Source: JBNKHG01 sp050290225 (lineage in GTDB: Bacteria > Pseudomonadota > Gammaproteobacteria > Pseudomonadales > Cellvibrionaceae). Taken from it: 64,000 bases of DNA. The number at the start of each line of letters is the position of its first letter. The first letter of the stretch is position 1. Both the position numbers and the translations under genes were made by a program. The notes beneath the pieces are model-generated. The model made no database searches. It had not been told where the DNA came from and saw only the letters and a program-made list of their open reading frames with translations. Of the stretch, positions 1 through 9,247 are shown piece by piece. The stretch spans positions 128,352-192,351 of the forward strand of contig JBNKHG010000026.1 in the NCBI GenBank assembly GCA_050290225.1, given 5' to 3'.

Positions 1-600
1 AAACTGACTGCGAAAAGTCTTGCCGAGGTTGATTCCATTGAGCACCACATTGATCAATTTCCACTCTCCGGCCCGGTTGCGGGCCATTGTGTAGGAGACC
101 CGATTCACGCCTTCACCGCCTCGAACTTCCTGCGCCACATTAACTTTCCGTTGGCCGCTGATATCACCATTCGGGGGCAGCACAACAATTTCGTAGTCAG
201 CAAAACTGGCCATTCCCCGTGCATAGGTGGAAACCAGTCCACCCTTAAACACCTTCAAAAACTTGGCACGCTGCTCAGGTGAGGCCTGCTTTGCATGAGC
301 GCCCATTACCACCCTTGCGATAAATCGAAAATCCACTACAGGATCCAGCACCTCCTCGACTGCGGCGTAGTACCGATCAGGTTCGTTATTGATCAGTTCG
401 CGACTGTCGGCGATGGTCTGCATCAGCTGGTCCTGCACGTGCTGCACAATTTCGTGGGCCGTTGGTACAGGCTGCTGTTCACTGGACTCTGCAGGCTCCG
501 CCATAACACTGGCGACAGCCGATAAAAAAAACAATAAGGCACAACCCAGTGACTGGGTAAAAATTAACGTCGGCCGGCCGACGGGTCTGGTGGCTACCAT
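1..600 (-). CDS. mlaC: MlaC-type phospholipid-binding periplasmic protein (partial, C-terminus outside window)
   Basis: The reverse strand is open from an ATG at 600 to the window edge, giving 200 residues. The start has a basic-then-hydrophobic signal peptide (hydrophobic run LIFTQSLGCALLFFLSAVA) with a likely cleavage after VMA. The mature part has features of the MlaC/Ttg2D family: an EIVQHVQDQL helix, DPVVDFRFIARVVMG, then a late WKLINVVLNGINL strand. MlaC ferries phospholipids between the outer-membrane MlaA complex and the inner-membrane MlaFEDB transporter. The usual neighbour yrbG is divergent, 214 bp away. MlaC, not MlaF, is the first gene on this side, so mlaFED do not precede it here. 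The end lies outside the window. Confidence 0.85.
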   Translation of the reverse strand, partial: MVATRPVGRPTLIFTQSLGCALLFFLSAVASVMAEPAESSEQQPVPTAHEIVQHVQDQLMQTIADSRELINNEPDRYYAAVEEVLDPVVDFRFIARVVMGAHAKQASPEQRAKFLKVFKGGLVSTYARGMASFADYEIVVLPPNGDISGQRKVNVAQEVRGGEGVNRVSYTMARNRAGEWKLINVVLNGINLGKTFRSQF

Positions 601-814
601 GAGACTGAAATCTCCCTGTTAAGATGCCGTGTTAGTGTGACCCCTTGAAGTCCATGTTCGGCATTTTATTTGTCCAAAATCTGCAAGATTAGAGTCAGTC
701 CAATTAAAATAGTTTACAACTGCTGACTTTCCTCGCCGACCAATATACCATTCGAAGCCGTTTTAACTCCACAAAATCTCCAAAAGACCATATAAACCAA
801 AGAGTTATATAAAT

Positions 815-1813
815 ATGTCAGAAACTTGGCTGGCCTGGTGCGCCATTGCCGGAGGCTTTATCGGGCTGATCTGGAGCGCCGACCGATTTGTCGCTGGTAG
901 CGCTGCACTTGCCTCCAATTTTGGCGTCTCCAAACTGGTCATCGGTTTGACCGTGGTTTCTTTCGGCACTTCGGCGCCCGAGATTGTAGTCTCTATCAGT
1001 GCCTCTCTGAAAGAAGTAGGCGACCTGGCCGTGGGTAACGCGCTGGGATCGAACCTTGCCAATATCGGCCTCGTTCTGGGTGTGACAGCCCTGGTTGCCC
1101 CCCTGCCGATCCAAGGCCACTTGCTGCGCCAGGAAATACCTTTCCTGCTGTTGGTAACGGCATTGGCGGGTTGGCTGCTTTACGACGCCACCCTCAGTCG
1201 CTGGGAAGGTATACTGCTGATCGCCAGCCTGATTCCTGTGATGGTCATAATGATTGCCAGTAAAAACCGTCACCCGTCTCCAGAAGAGGAAGACACGGAC
1301 ATCCCCGATATGGGAGGCCTGGTGGCCTGCCTCTGGTTCGCGCTGGGTCTGGCCGCCCTGATACTGAGTTCGGAAATTCTGGTATGGGGTGCCAAGGAGA
1401 TAGCTACCGCTTTCGGCGTGAGCCCCCTGATCATTGGTCTAACCGTCATCGCCGTGGGCACCAGCCTGCCCGAATTGGCCGCCTCCGTAATGAGCGCCCT
1501 CAAGGGGCATCACGATATCGCTTTGGGCAATATTATCGGCTCCAATATATTCAACTTGCTGGCGGTAATGGCTGTGCCCGGCCTGATTCAACAGCCGCAC
1601 ATGGAAGCGGAGGTCTTTAATCGCGATTATCTGGTCATGGCGGCAATTACCGCCTTCTTGTGTCTGGCGATTACGCTGGATTACTACCTGCGCAACCTGG
1701 ATACACCTGAGGTCGAGGCACGGGGCAGCCACGGGCGCCTGGGTCGTCGCATCGGAAGCATCTTATTATTGGGCTATGTAGGTTATTATGTCCTGCTGTT
1801 TTCCCCGGATTAG
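815..1813 (+). CDS. yrbG: Calcium/sodium:proton antiporter, YrbG family
   Basis: This 332-residue inner-membrane protein consists of two homologous halves, as in the Ca2+/cation antiporter superfamily. Each half carries the alpha-repeat signature: SFGTSAPEIVVSI near residue 50 and AVGTSLPELAASV near residue 215, each followed by a GNxxGSN motif (GNALGSNLANIG and GNIIGSNIFNLL). The halves are joined by an acidic loop (EEEDTDIPD). About ten hydrophobic segments are visible. It exchanges cations; the physiological substrate of YrbG is not well settled. It heads the kdsD-lpt cluster as in Escherichia coli. The start is the ATG at 815; 125 bp separate it from kdsD. Confidence 0.9.
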   Translation: MSETWLAWCAIAGGFIGLIWSADRFVAGSAALASNFGVSKLVIGLTVVSFGTSAPEIVVSISASLKEVGDLAVGNALGSNLANIGLVLGVTALVAPLPIQGHLLRQEIPFLLLVTALAGWLLYDATLSRWEGILLIASLIPVMVIMIASKNRHPSPEEEDTDIPDMGGLVACLWFALGLAALILSSEILVWGAKEIATAFGVSPLIIGLTVIAVGTSLPELAASVMSALKGHHDIALGNIIGSNIFNLLAVMAVPGLIQQPHMEAEVFNRDYLVMAAITAFLCLAITLDYYLRNLDTPEVEARGSHGRLGRRIGSILLLGYVGYYVLLFSPD

Positions 1814-1938
1814 CGGCCGCCAAGACACCCGGAATCACAACCGGCCCGAACCCGCAGCCGTGCCAGAGGAACTAACGCCCCCAAGGGAGGCAGCCGAGAC
1901 AGGCTCCCACAGATATTGCCACCGGACAAGTGAACACC

Positions 1939-2925
1939 ATGAACCGCAAAACTTTTCACAGCGATGAATTTATTGCCGCCGGCCAACGCACGGTACGGAT
2001 GGAACTAGAGGCTATCGATGCCCTCACGGCGCGCATCGACGACGACTTCGTCAAGGCCTGCAAATTGATTCTCAGCTGTAACGGCCGCACCATAGTAACC
2101 GGCATGGGGAAATCCGGACATATCGGCAAAAAGATAGCTGCCACCCTGGCCAGCACCGGAACACCGGCCTTTTTTGTCCATCCAGGTGAAGCCAGTCATG
2201 GCGACCTGGGCATGATCACCCGGAACGACCTGGTAATCGCGATTTCCAACTCCGGCTCTTCGGCAGAGGTAATCACGCTATTGCCCCTGCTTAAGCGCAT
2301 GGGTATACCCTTGATCAGCATGACCGGCAATCCCGGCTCTCCCCTGGCCCAGAGCGCGGATGTCCATCTGGATATCAGTATCGAATGCGAGGCCTGCCCT
2401 CTGGACCTGGCGCCAACCTCCAGCACCACTGTCACGCTGGTGATGGGGGACGCGCTGGCGGTCGCTCTGCTGGAAGCCCGGGGCTTTACCGCCAACGATT
2501 TTGCATTTTCGCACCCCGGTGGTGCCCTCGGCCGCAAACTGCTATTAAAAGTTGAGGACATCATGCATGCCGGCACAGACTTGCCCCGGGTCAGCAAAGA
2601 CACCACACTGTCACAGGCGCTGGTGGAGATGACAGAGAAGGGCTTTGGCATGACCACAATCGTCAGTGAACAGGACCAGTTGATCGGTGTCTTCACTGAT
2701 GGCGACCTGCGTCGCTGCGTCGATCAAGAGATTGATATCGGAAGTGCCCTGATAGAGGATGTCATGAGCCGCAACCCCAAAACCGTCCACCAGTCGATGT
2801 TGGCGGCCGAGGCCCTGCGCTTGATGGAAGACAACAAAATTACCGCCCTGGTGGTGGAAGACGACCAGCACCACCCTGTCGGCTTAATTCATATGCACGA
2901 CATTCTGCGTGCAGGCGTTATTTGA
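1939..2925 (+). CDS. kdsD: D-arabinose-5-phosphate isomerase
   Basis: KdsD interconverts ribulose-5-phosphate and arabinose-5-phosphate, the first committed step toward Kdo of lipopolysaccharide. The N-terminal SIS sugar-isomerase domain is clear (TGMGKSGHIGKKIAATLAS, then HPGEASHGDLGM and ISNSGSSAEV). Two CBS domains fill the C-terminal third, with VEDIMHAG and IEDVMSRNPKTV marking their starts. The length of about 328 residues is normal. I take the ATG at 1939; a GTG three codons upstream (1930) is also possible. lptC follows after 13 bp, so the kdsC phosphatase gene normally lying between them is missing. Confidence 0.95.
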   Translation: MNRKTFHSDEFIAAGQRTVRMELEAIDALTARIDDDFVKACKLILSCNGRTIVTGMGKSGHIGKKIAATLASTGTPAFFVHPGEASHGDLGMITRNDLVIAISNSGSSAEVITLLPLLKRMGIPLISMTGNPGSPLAQSADVHLDISIECEACPLDLAPTSSTTVTLVMGDALAVALLEARGFTANDFAFSHPGGALGRKLLLKVEDIMHAGTDLPRVSKDTTLSQALVEMTEKGFGMTTIVSEQDQLIGVFTDGDLRRCVDQEIDIGSALIEDVMSRNPKTVHQSMLAAEALRLMEDNKITALVVEDDQHHPVGLIHMHDILRAGVI

Positions 2926-2938
2926 TCGCGAAAGTCCC

Positions 2939-3526
2939 ATGCCTCGAAATCTTCTGTCACTGCTGGCGATCATCATCCTGACCATTCTCTTTGTGGTACT
3001 TTGGGATTCTCCGCCCGAAGGCTTGCGCCGCCTGGTAGGTGCCCGGGAAACGCCCGCCGCCTACCCGCAAAGCTACCTGACAGACGTCGAAACCATTCAA
3101 TTCAATGCTGACGGCAAGCTCGACTACAGCGTCCGCGCCGAAAGGGTTTCCTATTACCAACTCAACCCCCACCGAAAAACAATCAAGGACTACACTCTGA
3201 TTGATGCTCCCAATATAACCATGTTCGATGCTGATAATCCGCCCTGGCAGGTCAGCGCGAAACACGGTCGTACCAACGACGAAGGTACGATGATCAAGCT
3301 CTGGGGCAACGTCAGAATCTGGCGTACCGACCAGAGAGGAAACACCTCTGAGCTTACTACCTCGCAATTGGTTATAAAACCTAAAGCACAATACGCCGAA
3401 ACCGACAAACCTGTTATGATTAGCTCCGCCAATGGAAAGGCTCAAGCCGTTGGCATGAAAGCTTTTTTAAAACAGCAGCGTATTCAATTGTTATCGAACG
3501 TCAGAGGCGTACATGAAGCCATTTAA
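2939..3526 (+). CDS. lptC: LPS export protein LptC
   Basis: LptC is the bitopic inner-membrane component of the Lpt transenvelope bridge; it receives LPS from LptB2FG and hands it to LptA. The 195-residue product starts with one membrane anchor (LLSLLAIIILTILFVVLW), followed by a periplasmic beta-jellyroll with family features such as YLTDVETIQFNADGKLDYSV and a late KAFLKQQRIQLLSNVRGVHE strand. The ATG at 2939 is preferred over a GTG at 2909, because the anchor begins right after it and the GTG lies inside kdsD. The stop overlaps lptA by 14 bp, so the two are probably translationally coupled. Confidence 0.93.
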   Translation: MPRNLLSLLAIIILTILFVVLWDSPPEGLRRLVGARETPAAYPQSYLTDVETIQFNADGKLDYSVRAERVSYYQLNPHRKTIKDYTLIDAPNITMFDADNPPWQVSAKHGRTNDEGTMIKLWGNVRIWRTDQRGNTSELTTSQLVIKPKAQYAETDKPVMISSANGKAQAVGMKAFLKQQRIQLLSNVRGVHEAI

Positions 3527-4067
3527 CCCCGCCTTTTTGGTCATTTTGCTGGGACTCGCATCGGTAATGAGCAGCGTTTCCAGCATGGCCCTGACCAGCG
3601 ATCGCGACCAGCCTATCTATATCGAATCAGACCGCGCCGAACGTGACGATAAAAAGGGCATCACGATTTATCAGGGTCGCGTCAAGATGGAGCAGGGCTC
3701 AATGCAGATTCATGCCGACAAGGTCACCATTCACAGCACTGACAACAAGATCAATCGCATTATTGCCACCGGCAACCCTGCCCGCTACCAGCAACAACCG
3801 TCACCCAACAAAAAGCCTGTGATAGCGGAAGGTGGCACCATCAGGTATGAAATTGATGCCGAGCATTTGCTGCTGCTGAGCAATGCTTTCATTGCACAGG
3901 AAGGCACCACGATGAGCGGAGAACGCATCGACTATGATATCGCTCAATCGCTGATGCGGGCAGCGGGCAGTGATCAACGCATCCAAATGGTGATTACCCC
4001 GGAAAGCGAAACCGACGAAAGCAGCAAACCCGGAAAACCGAATACCCTCAGAGTGAAACCCCAGTAA
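3513..4067 (+). CDS. lptA: LPS transport periplasmic protein LptA
   Basis: LptA polymerises into the periplasmic bridge that carries LPS to LptDE. The 184-residue product has a signal peptide (hydrophobic LVILLGLASVMSSVSSMA, cleaved near SMA) and the OstA-like beta-jellyroll: DQPIYIESDRAERDDKKG, YQGRVKMEQGSMQIHADKV, and NPARYQQQPSPNKKP. The C-terminal tail is polar and probably disordered (ESETDESSKPGKPNTLRV). It overlaps the lptC stop by 14 bp and is followed after 75 bp by lptB. Confidence 0.93.
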   Translation: MKPFNPAFLVILLGLASVMSSVSSMALTSDRDQPIYIESDRAERDDKKGITIYQGRVKMEQGSMQIHADKVTIHSTDNKINRIIATGNPARYQQQPSPNKKPVIAEGGTIRYEIDAEHLLLLSNAFIAQEGTTMSGERIDYDIAQSLMRAAGSDQRIQMVITPESETDESSKPGKPNTLRVKPQ

Positions 4068-4142
4068 ACCGGGGCGACAAGCGTTTGCCCTCTCACCTGA
4101 TACCACTAATAACAGCCCATTGAACAACCATAAAAAACCACT

Positions 4143-4868
4143 ATGTCCATAATGAAAGCCCTACACCTGGCCAAGAGCTACAAGAGCCGGCGCGTCGTCA
4201 TTGATGTCTCGGTAGAGGTCAGCAGCGGACAAATTGTCGGGCTTCTGGGTCCCAACGGCGCGGGGAAAACCACGTGCTTTTATATGATCGCCGGCCTGAT
4301 TGCTGCAGATCGGGGCCGGGTGTTAATCGATGAACAGGACCTCACCCGCCTGCCCATGCACGGTCGCGCTCGTGCGGGTATCGGCTACCTGCCCCAAGAG
4401 GCCTCGGTATTTCGAAAATTGTCGGTGGCGGATAATATTCTCGCCATTCTTGAAACCCGCAAAGACCTGAACCGCAAGCAGCGCTTGGAAAAACTGGAAG
4501 TGCTACTGCACGAATTTCACATAACCCATATCCGCAACAGCCGTGGCATGGCACTGTCCGGCGGCGAGCGGCGGCGTGTAGAAATTGCTCGCGCCCTGGC
4601 CACCGACCCCAAATTTATCCTTCTCGACGAGCCCTTTGCCGGAGTGGACCCCATATCCGTCAACGATATCAAGCACATCATCCAGCATTTGAAGGAAAGG
4701 GGAATCGGCGTGCTGATCACCGATCACAACGTGCGCGAAACACTGGACATCTGTGAAAAAGCCTACATTGTCAGCGAAGGCCACATTATCGCCGAAGGCA
4801 GTGCCGAGGCAGTTCTCAACAATCGCCAGGTCCGGGAGGTCTACCTCGGCCAACAATTCAGCCTTTAA
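4143..4868 (+). CDS. lptB: LPS export ABC transporter ATPase LptB
   Basis: LptB is the cytoplasmic ATPase that powers LPS extraction by LptB2FG. The product of 241 residues has all ABC motifs: Walker A GPNGAGKTT (about 37-45), Q-loop GYLPQEASVF, signature LSGGERRRVEIARAL (about 139), Walker B FILLDEPFAGVD, and the switch histidine in VLITDHNVRE. It closes the kdsD-lptCAB group. A 262-bp gap with an inverted repeat separates it from rpoN, so rpoN may have its own promoter. Confidence 0.95.
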   Translation: MSIMKALHLAKSYKSRRVVIDVSVEVSSGQIVGLLGPNGAGKTTCFYMIAGLIAADRGRVLIDEQDLTRLPMHGRARAGIGYLPQEASVFRKLSVADNILAILETRKDLNRKQRLEKLEVLLHEFHITHIRNSRGMALSGGERRRVEIARALATDPKFILLDEPFAGVDPISVNDIKHIIQHLKERGIGVLITDHNVRETLDICEKAYIVSEGHIIAEGSAEAVLNNRQVREVYLGQQFSL

Positions 4869-4941
4869 GACTCGCACATCGGTCACACCTGTTTAATTTT
4901 TAGCCTACAAAGCTGCATAAAAAACACCATCAACAGACCTG

Positions 4942-4977
4942 GACAGGCATAATGCTTGCTTGTCAATATTGCCTGTC
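4942..4977. other. Inverted repeat between lptB and rpoN
   Basis: GACAGGCA at 4942-4949 is the exact reverse complement of TGCCTGTC at 4970-4977, leaving a 20-nt loop. No U-run follows, so it is not an ordinary intrinsic terminator. It lies in the 262-bp leader upstream of rpoN and could be an RNA hairpin or a protein site; the function is unknown. Confidence 0.4.
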
Positions 4978-5130
4978 TCCTTCAGGCTGACTAAACTAGT
5001 TCCCTGGGAGGTCAATCTTACAAGGGTGCAACATCAGACCCGGACAGACTCCCTGACTGAATTTTATGCGGGGCGTCCACAACGTCCCTTGTAGAGTGAC
5101 CTCCGTACAGGGAAAATTGTTGTACCTAAG

Positions 5131-6690
5131 ATGAAACAATCACTCCAGCTCAAACTCGGCCAGCAGCTAACCATGACACCCCAGCTGCAACAGGCCATTC
5201 GCCTCCTTCAGCTATCCACACTTGACCTGCAACAGGAAATTCAGGAAGCACTGGACTCCAATCCCATGCTGGAGGTCGCCGAGGATAGCGGCTCGTCCGA
5301 GACTGACTCCGAAGCCAATGGCGCCAATGGCGAAACTGAGTTCAACGAAGCTTCGGGCGCGGACGAAAACCCCGAACCCAGCGCCCAAGCCGGGGATGCG
5401 CAAACCAAGGAGACAACCGCCGACGACAGCGGCGAAGCAAGCGAAGGGGCAACAGCCGACAGTGAATGGAATGACGCCATCCCTGACGACCTTCCGGTCG
5501 ACACCAGCTGGGATGAGGTCTACCAATCGGCGCCCTCGGGTACCAGCCTTTCCGGCCTCGATGGCGAAGATAGCGATTTTGAATCGCGTCGCGGCACGAC
5601 AGAGTCGCTAAACGACCACCTGCTTTGGCAATTGAATCTCACCCCCATGTCTGACCGGGACCGAATCATTGCGATGGCCATTCTGGATGCGATCGAACCC
5701 AGCGGCATGCTCTCTTTGAGCACAGAGGATATTTTCGATGGTCTCAGGGACAATCTGGAAGATCTGGAGGAAGACGAGGTAGTCGCCGTACTCCACCGCA
5801 TCCAACAGTTCGACCCGCAGGGTGTGGCCAGCCGGAACCTGAGCGAGTGCCTGACCATCCAGCTGCGCCAACTCCCTGAAGACACGCCTTTGCTCGAAGC
5901 TGCCAAACTGGTGGCTAAAGACTACCTCCCACTGTTGGGAAGCCGTGACTACAAACAGCTGATGCGTCGCACCAAACTCAAGGAGACTGAACTGCGCGAC
6001 GTCATCAAGTTGATTCAAACCCTAAACCCACGGCCTGGAGAGCAAATCAACAGTGGCGACACAGAATATGTGGTTCCCGACGTGTTTGTCAGCAAACGCG
6101 ATGACCGCTGGATGGTCGAACTTAACGCCGATATAGCGCCAAAACTGCGCATCAATTCCGGTTACGCCTCCATGGTCAAGCGCGCCGACTCCAGCAGCGA
6201 CAACACGTTCCTACGCGATAACCTGCAGGAAGCGCGCTGGTTCCTGAAGAGCCTGCAGAGCCGCAACGAGACCCTCCTGAAAGTGGCCAGTTGCATCGTG
6301 GAAAAGCAGCGTAACTTCCTCGACTATGGCGCCGAAGCCATGAAGCCCCTGGTGTTACACGATGTGGCTGAGGCAGTGGGCATGCACGAATCCACCATTT
6401 CCCGGGTTACCACACAGAAATTTATGCATACCCCCCAGGGGATCTTTGAGTTAAAGTATTTCTTCTCCAGTCATGTCAGTACTGACTCCGGCGGCGAGTG
6501 CTCGTCCACCGCCATCCGGGCAATGATCAAAAAGCTGGTGGCCGCCGAAAGTGCGAAAAAACCACTCAGCGACAGCAAGATCACCGCACTGCTGGAAGAA
6601 CAGGGCATTAAGGTGGCGCGCCGAACCATTGCCAAGTATCGCGAATCACTCGGCATTCCACCGTCGAATGAGCGCAAGCGTCTGGTGTGA
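5131..6690 (+). CDS. rpoN: RNA polymerase sigma-54 factor
   Basis: RpoN directs RNA polymerase to -24/-12 promoters and needs AAA+ activators. The N-terminal activator-responsive region I is typical (LKLGQQLTMTPQLQQAIRLL, with further Gln/Leu repeats). The core-binding region and the HTH (VAEAVGMHESTISRVTTQKF) follow, and the RpoN box is present near the C-terminus (ARRTIAKYRESLG). At 519 residues it is somewhat long for the family. The excess lies in region II, an acidic Ser/Glu/Asp/Ala-rich linker of about 90 residues (about 50-140). It is followed by hpf, ptsN, rapZ and ptsO, the standard neighbourhood. Confidence 0.97.
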   Translation: MKQSLQLKLGQQLTMTPQLQQAIRLLQLSTLDLQQEIQEALDSNPMLEVAEDSGSSETDSEANGANGETEFNEASGADENPEPSAQAGDAQTKETTADDSGEASEGATADSEWNDAIPDDLPVDTSWDEVYQSAPSGTSLSGLDGEDSDFESRRGTTESLNDHLLWQLNLTPMSDRDRIIAMAILDAIEPSGMLSLSTEDIFDGLRDNLEDLEEDEVVAVLHRIQQFDPQGVASRNLSECLTIQLRQLPEDTPLLEAAKLVAKDYLPLLGSRDYKQLMRRTKLKETELRDVIKLIQTLNPRPGEQINSGDTEYVVPDVFVSKRDDRWMVELNADIAPKLRINSGYASMVKRADSSSDNTFLRDNLQEARWFLKSLQSRNETLLKVASCIVEKQRNFLDYGAEAMKPLVLHDVAEAVGMHESTISRVTTQKFMHTPQGIFELKYFFSSHVSTDSGGECSSTAIRAMIKKLVAAESAKKPLSDSKITALLEEQGIKVARRTIAKYRESLGIPPSNERKRLV

Positions 6691-6978
6691 TTACCCGGGC
6701 GCCATACGTACGATTAACACAAGAGGCAGATGTACTGATCTGCGTCAAAGGCCCCAGAGGTCAACCCCAGAGGCCAACCATAGGAGAATATACAGACGAC
6801 AGCGACGGTGTAAGATTGGCTTGTACTGCCTGGATTTACAGCCACGAATTGGTCAGCCACGCCTACTGAGCCAGAGATTGCACGATCGCGGATTTACGCA
6901 CCTTGATGACTATCGCTCGGGCGCCCGGGAGGTTTCTCTGCCGGGCGGGAGTAACAACCACAGCACGAGGAACTGCAT

Positions 6979-7269
6979 ATGCAAATCAATATCAGCGGAC
7001 ACCATGTCGATCTGACCGATCCCATTAAAGACTATGTCAACAACAAACTGGAGAAACTCAGTCGACATCACGACCGAATTACCAGTACCAATGTCATACT
7101 GTCTGTTGATAAACTAATACAAAAGGCAGAGGCCTCTGTGCACGTAAGCGGCAAGGAGTTCTTTGCCAATTCGGAATCTGAAGATCTTTATGCAGCTATC
7201 GACGTACTTGCCGACAAGCTTGATCGTCAGCTAATCAAACACAAAGAAAAGATGCGTAACCACCGGTAA
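6979..7269 (+). CDS. hpf: Ribosome hibernation promoting factor, short form
   Basis: This 96-residue protein has the S30AE/YfiA fold pattern: INISGHHVDLTDPIKDYVNN at the start, KLSRHHDRITSTNVILSVDK in the middle, then SESEDLYAAIDVLADKLDRQL and a basic tail (KHKEKMRNHR). Short HPF works with RMF to form 100S dimers in stationary phase. The 288-bp gap upstream of it (6691-6978) contains no convincing gene, only a small tandem duplication of CCCCAGAGGYCAA at 6752-6777. ptsN follows 17 bp later. Confidence 0.93.
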   Translation: MQINISGHHVDLTDPIKDYVNNKLEKLSRHHDRITSTNVILSVDKLIQKAEASVHVSGKEFFANSESEDLYAAIDVLADKLDRQLIKHKEKMRNHR

Positions 7270-7286
7270 CGCCCGCTTGGTAATCC

Positions 7287-7748
7287 ATGCAAATCCAGAC
7301 ATTCCTAGCCCCACGCCGTACCCTGTGCGGCGTCGAGGGTGGCAGTAAGAAACGTGTTCTCCATACACTTGCCCAACACATCGCAGACGATCTTCCAACG
7401 CTGGACGCCGATGAACTCTTTAGCCGCCTGATCGCCCGCGAACGCCTGGGGTCCACCGGACTTGGGCACGGCATCGCCATCCCTCACTGCCGGATCGAAA
7501 ACTGTACGGGCACGGTAGGGGCCCTGATTACTCTTGATCAACCCGTAGATTTTGACGCCATTGACGGCGAACCGGTTGACATTGTCTTCGCCTTGCTGGT
7601 GCCTGAAGAAGCGCATGATGACCATCTGCAAACTCTGGCCACGCTGGCCGGCCTATTCAGTGATGCGGAGTTTCGCCAGCAACTGAGAGACTGCAAGAGC
7701 GACGAAGACCTTTATCATCGGGTCATCAGTGGTGCGGAAATGGTTTGA
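7287..7748 (+). CDS. ptsN: PTS IIA-like nitrogen regulatory protein PtsN
   Basis: PtsN (EIIA-Ntr) is the terminal phosphoacceptor of the nitrogen PTS and regulates potassium and nitrogen processes by binding partner proteins. The 153-residue product has the EIIA type-2 fold, with the phosphorylated histidine in GLGHGIAIPHCRI (about residue 66), and the conserved DEAHDDHLQTLATLA-like segment (PEEAHDDHLQTLATLAGLF). It belongs to the rpoN-hpf-ptsN-rapZ-ptsO group; ptsO further downstream encodes its phosphodonor. Confidence 0.94.
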   Translation: MQIQTFLAPRRTLCGVEGGSKKRVLHTLAQHIADDLPTLDADELFSRLIARERLGSTGLGHGIAIPHCRIENCTGTVGALITLDQPVDFDAIDGEPVDIVFALLVPEEAHDDHLQTLATLAGLFSDAEFRQQLRDCKSDEDLYHRVISGAEMV

Positions 7749-7923
7749 GTATTTCCCTGTCACAGTCGTCCATTGACCGCCCAACTGACGCAGGGCAAAA
7801 AGCGAAACAACATAATCTTGTAATTTGCCTGAATTAAGGTACTTTCACTAGGTAGGCACAATCCAATCCATTGACGGCACCCGAGTTCGTGCGCCGTTTG
7901 CAAAAGGGAGCAACAGCCAACCG

Positions 7924-8790
7924 ATGCGACTGGTGATCATCAGTGGCCGATCCGGCTCCGGCAAGAGTACCGCCCTCCATGTCCTCGAAGACGTGGGGTT
8001 TAACTGTATCGACAACTTTCCGGCCAGCCTCCTCCCCAACCTGGTAAACGAGATAAAGAATCGGGAAGAACCCGAAGAGCAGCGCTACGCCATCAGCATC
8101 GACGCGCGTAACGCCTGGCAGAACCTGCTGCAGTTCCCACAACTCATCCGGGATACCCGGCTTCCCAATCTGCACTGCGAGGTTATTTTCCTCGACGCCC
8201 GCAGTCCGGTTTTGATAAAGCGTTTTAGCGAAACCCGCCGCAAACACCCCTTAAGCAACGAATCCATCGACCTGCGCGAGGCTATCACCCGCGAGCAGGC
8301 GTTACTGGAACCCATAGCCGATAGCGCCAGCCTGGTGATTGACACCAGTAGCCTTAATCTCCACGAATTACGGGATTTGATTAAACAGCGAGTCGTCGGT
8401 AACACCGGCCCTGGCATGGCGGTACTATTCCAGTCATTTGGATTTAAACACGGTGTTCCGGTAGACGCCGACTTGGTGTTCGATGTGCGCTGCCTTCCCA
8501 ATCCCTACTGGAAACAGCACCTGCGCACCCAAACCGGACGAGACGCCGGCGTTATTGAGTTTATGCAGCAACAACCGGAATCCGGGGAAATGTTCAACGA
8601 TATCCGCGATTATCTCAGCCATTGGCTGCCGCGGTTTGAAGCCAACAACCGCAGCTATATCACCATTGCGATTGGCTGCACCGGTGGCCAACACCGCTCG
8701 GTTTACCTGTGCGAGGAGCTTTTGCGCCACTTCAGCGAGCACTACGGTAATGTACAGGTGCGGCACCGGGAGCTAAAAATCGAAACCTAG
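7924..8790 (+). CDS. rapZ: RNase adapter protein RapZ
   Basis: RapZ (YvcJ/YhbJ family) binds small RNAs and nucleotides; in enterobacteria it delivers GlmZ to RNase E to tune glucosamine-6-phosphate synthesis. The 288-residue product has Walker A GRSGSGKSTALHVLEDVG at the N-terminus, followed by the family segment NCIDNFPASLLP. The C-terminal domain has FGFKHGVPVDADLVFDVR, NPYW and AIGCTGGQHRSVYL. The 175-bp space after ptsN holds nothing recognised. No glmZ-like RNA was identified in the window, so its RNA partner here is unknown. Confidence 0.95.
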   Translation: MRLVIISGRSGSGKSTALHVLEDVGFNCIDNFPASLLPNLVNEIKNREEPEEQRYAISIDARNAWQNLLQFPQLIRDTRLPNLHCEVIFLDARSPVLIKRFSETRRKHPLSNESIDLREAITREQALLEPIADSASLVIDTSSLNLHELRDLIKQRVVGNTGPGMAVLFQSFGFKHGVPVDADLVFDVRCLPNPYWKQHLRTQTGRDAGVIEFMQQQPESGEMFNDIRDYLSHWLPRFEANNRSYITIAIGCTGGQHRSVYLCEELLRHFSEHYGNVQVRHRELKIET

Positions 8791-8849
8791 CGCGTTTATG
8801 CTCCTGAGATCAGAACCCATTGGCCCCAGAGAACAATAATTAGAGCGAT

Positions 8850-9119
8850 ATGATAGAAGCGCAGATCACCATTATTAACAAGCTTGGATTGCACGCGCGT
8901 GCCGCCGCCAAGCTCGCCACCACCGCCGCCCATTTTGGCAGTAACATCCGCGCCGGCGTAAACGGCAAGCTGGTCGACAGCAAGAGCGTGATGTCATTGA
9001 TGCTACTGGCGGCCAATCAGGGTACAGTGCTGGACATAGTGATTGATGGTGACGACGAACAGGAAGCCTATAGCGCCATTACCGGACTGATCAACGACCG
9101 CTTCGGAGAAGGCGAGTAG
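8850..9119 (+). CDS. ptsO: HPr-like phosphocarrier of the nitrogen PTS
   Basis: NPr/PtsO carries phosphate from EI-Ntr to PtsN. This 89-residue HPr-fold protein has the active-site histidine in NKLGLHARAAAKLATTA (about residue 16) and the SKSVMSLMLLAA helix around position 48, where regulated HPr proteins carry Ser46. It ends the rpoN-ptsN-rapZ cluster, 59 bp after rapZ. ptsP (EI-Ntr) is not in this window. Confidence 0.94.
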   Translation: MIEAQITIINKLGLHARAAAKLATTAAHFGSNIRAGVNGKLVDSKSVMSLMLLAANQGTVLDIVIDGDDEQEAYSAITGLINDRFGEGE

Positions 9120-9247
9120 GCCGCTATAGAAAGCATAAAGCGAGTAGCTAGGTAAAACGGCACGTATTGAGGTAAACTAGCGCCCCAAACTGATCGAGGC
9201 AATGCTATCTGCCGCAATAACCACAACGGGTAGTCCAACCAGTGCCG

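Noticed and set aside
295..622. Two plus-strand ORFs of about 76 residues
   Set aside because: They lie opposite the clear mlaC coding frame and have no family features.
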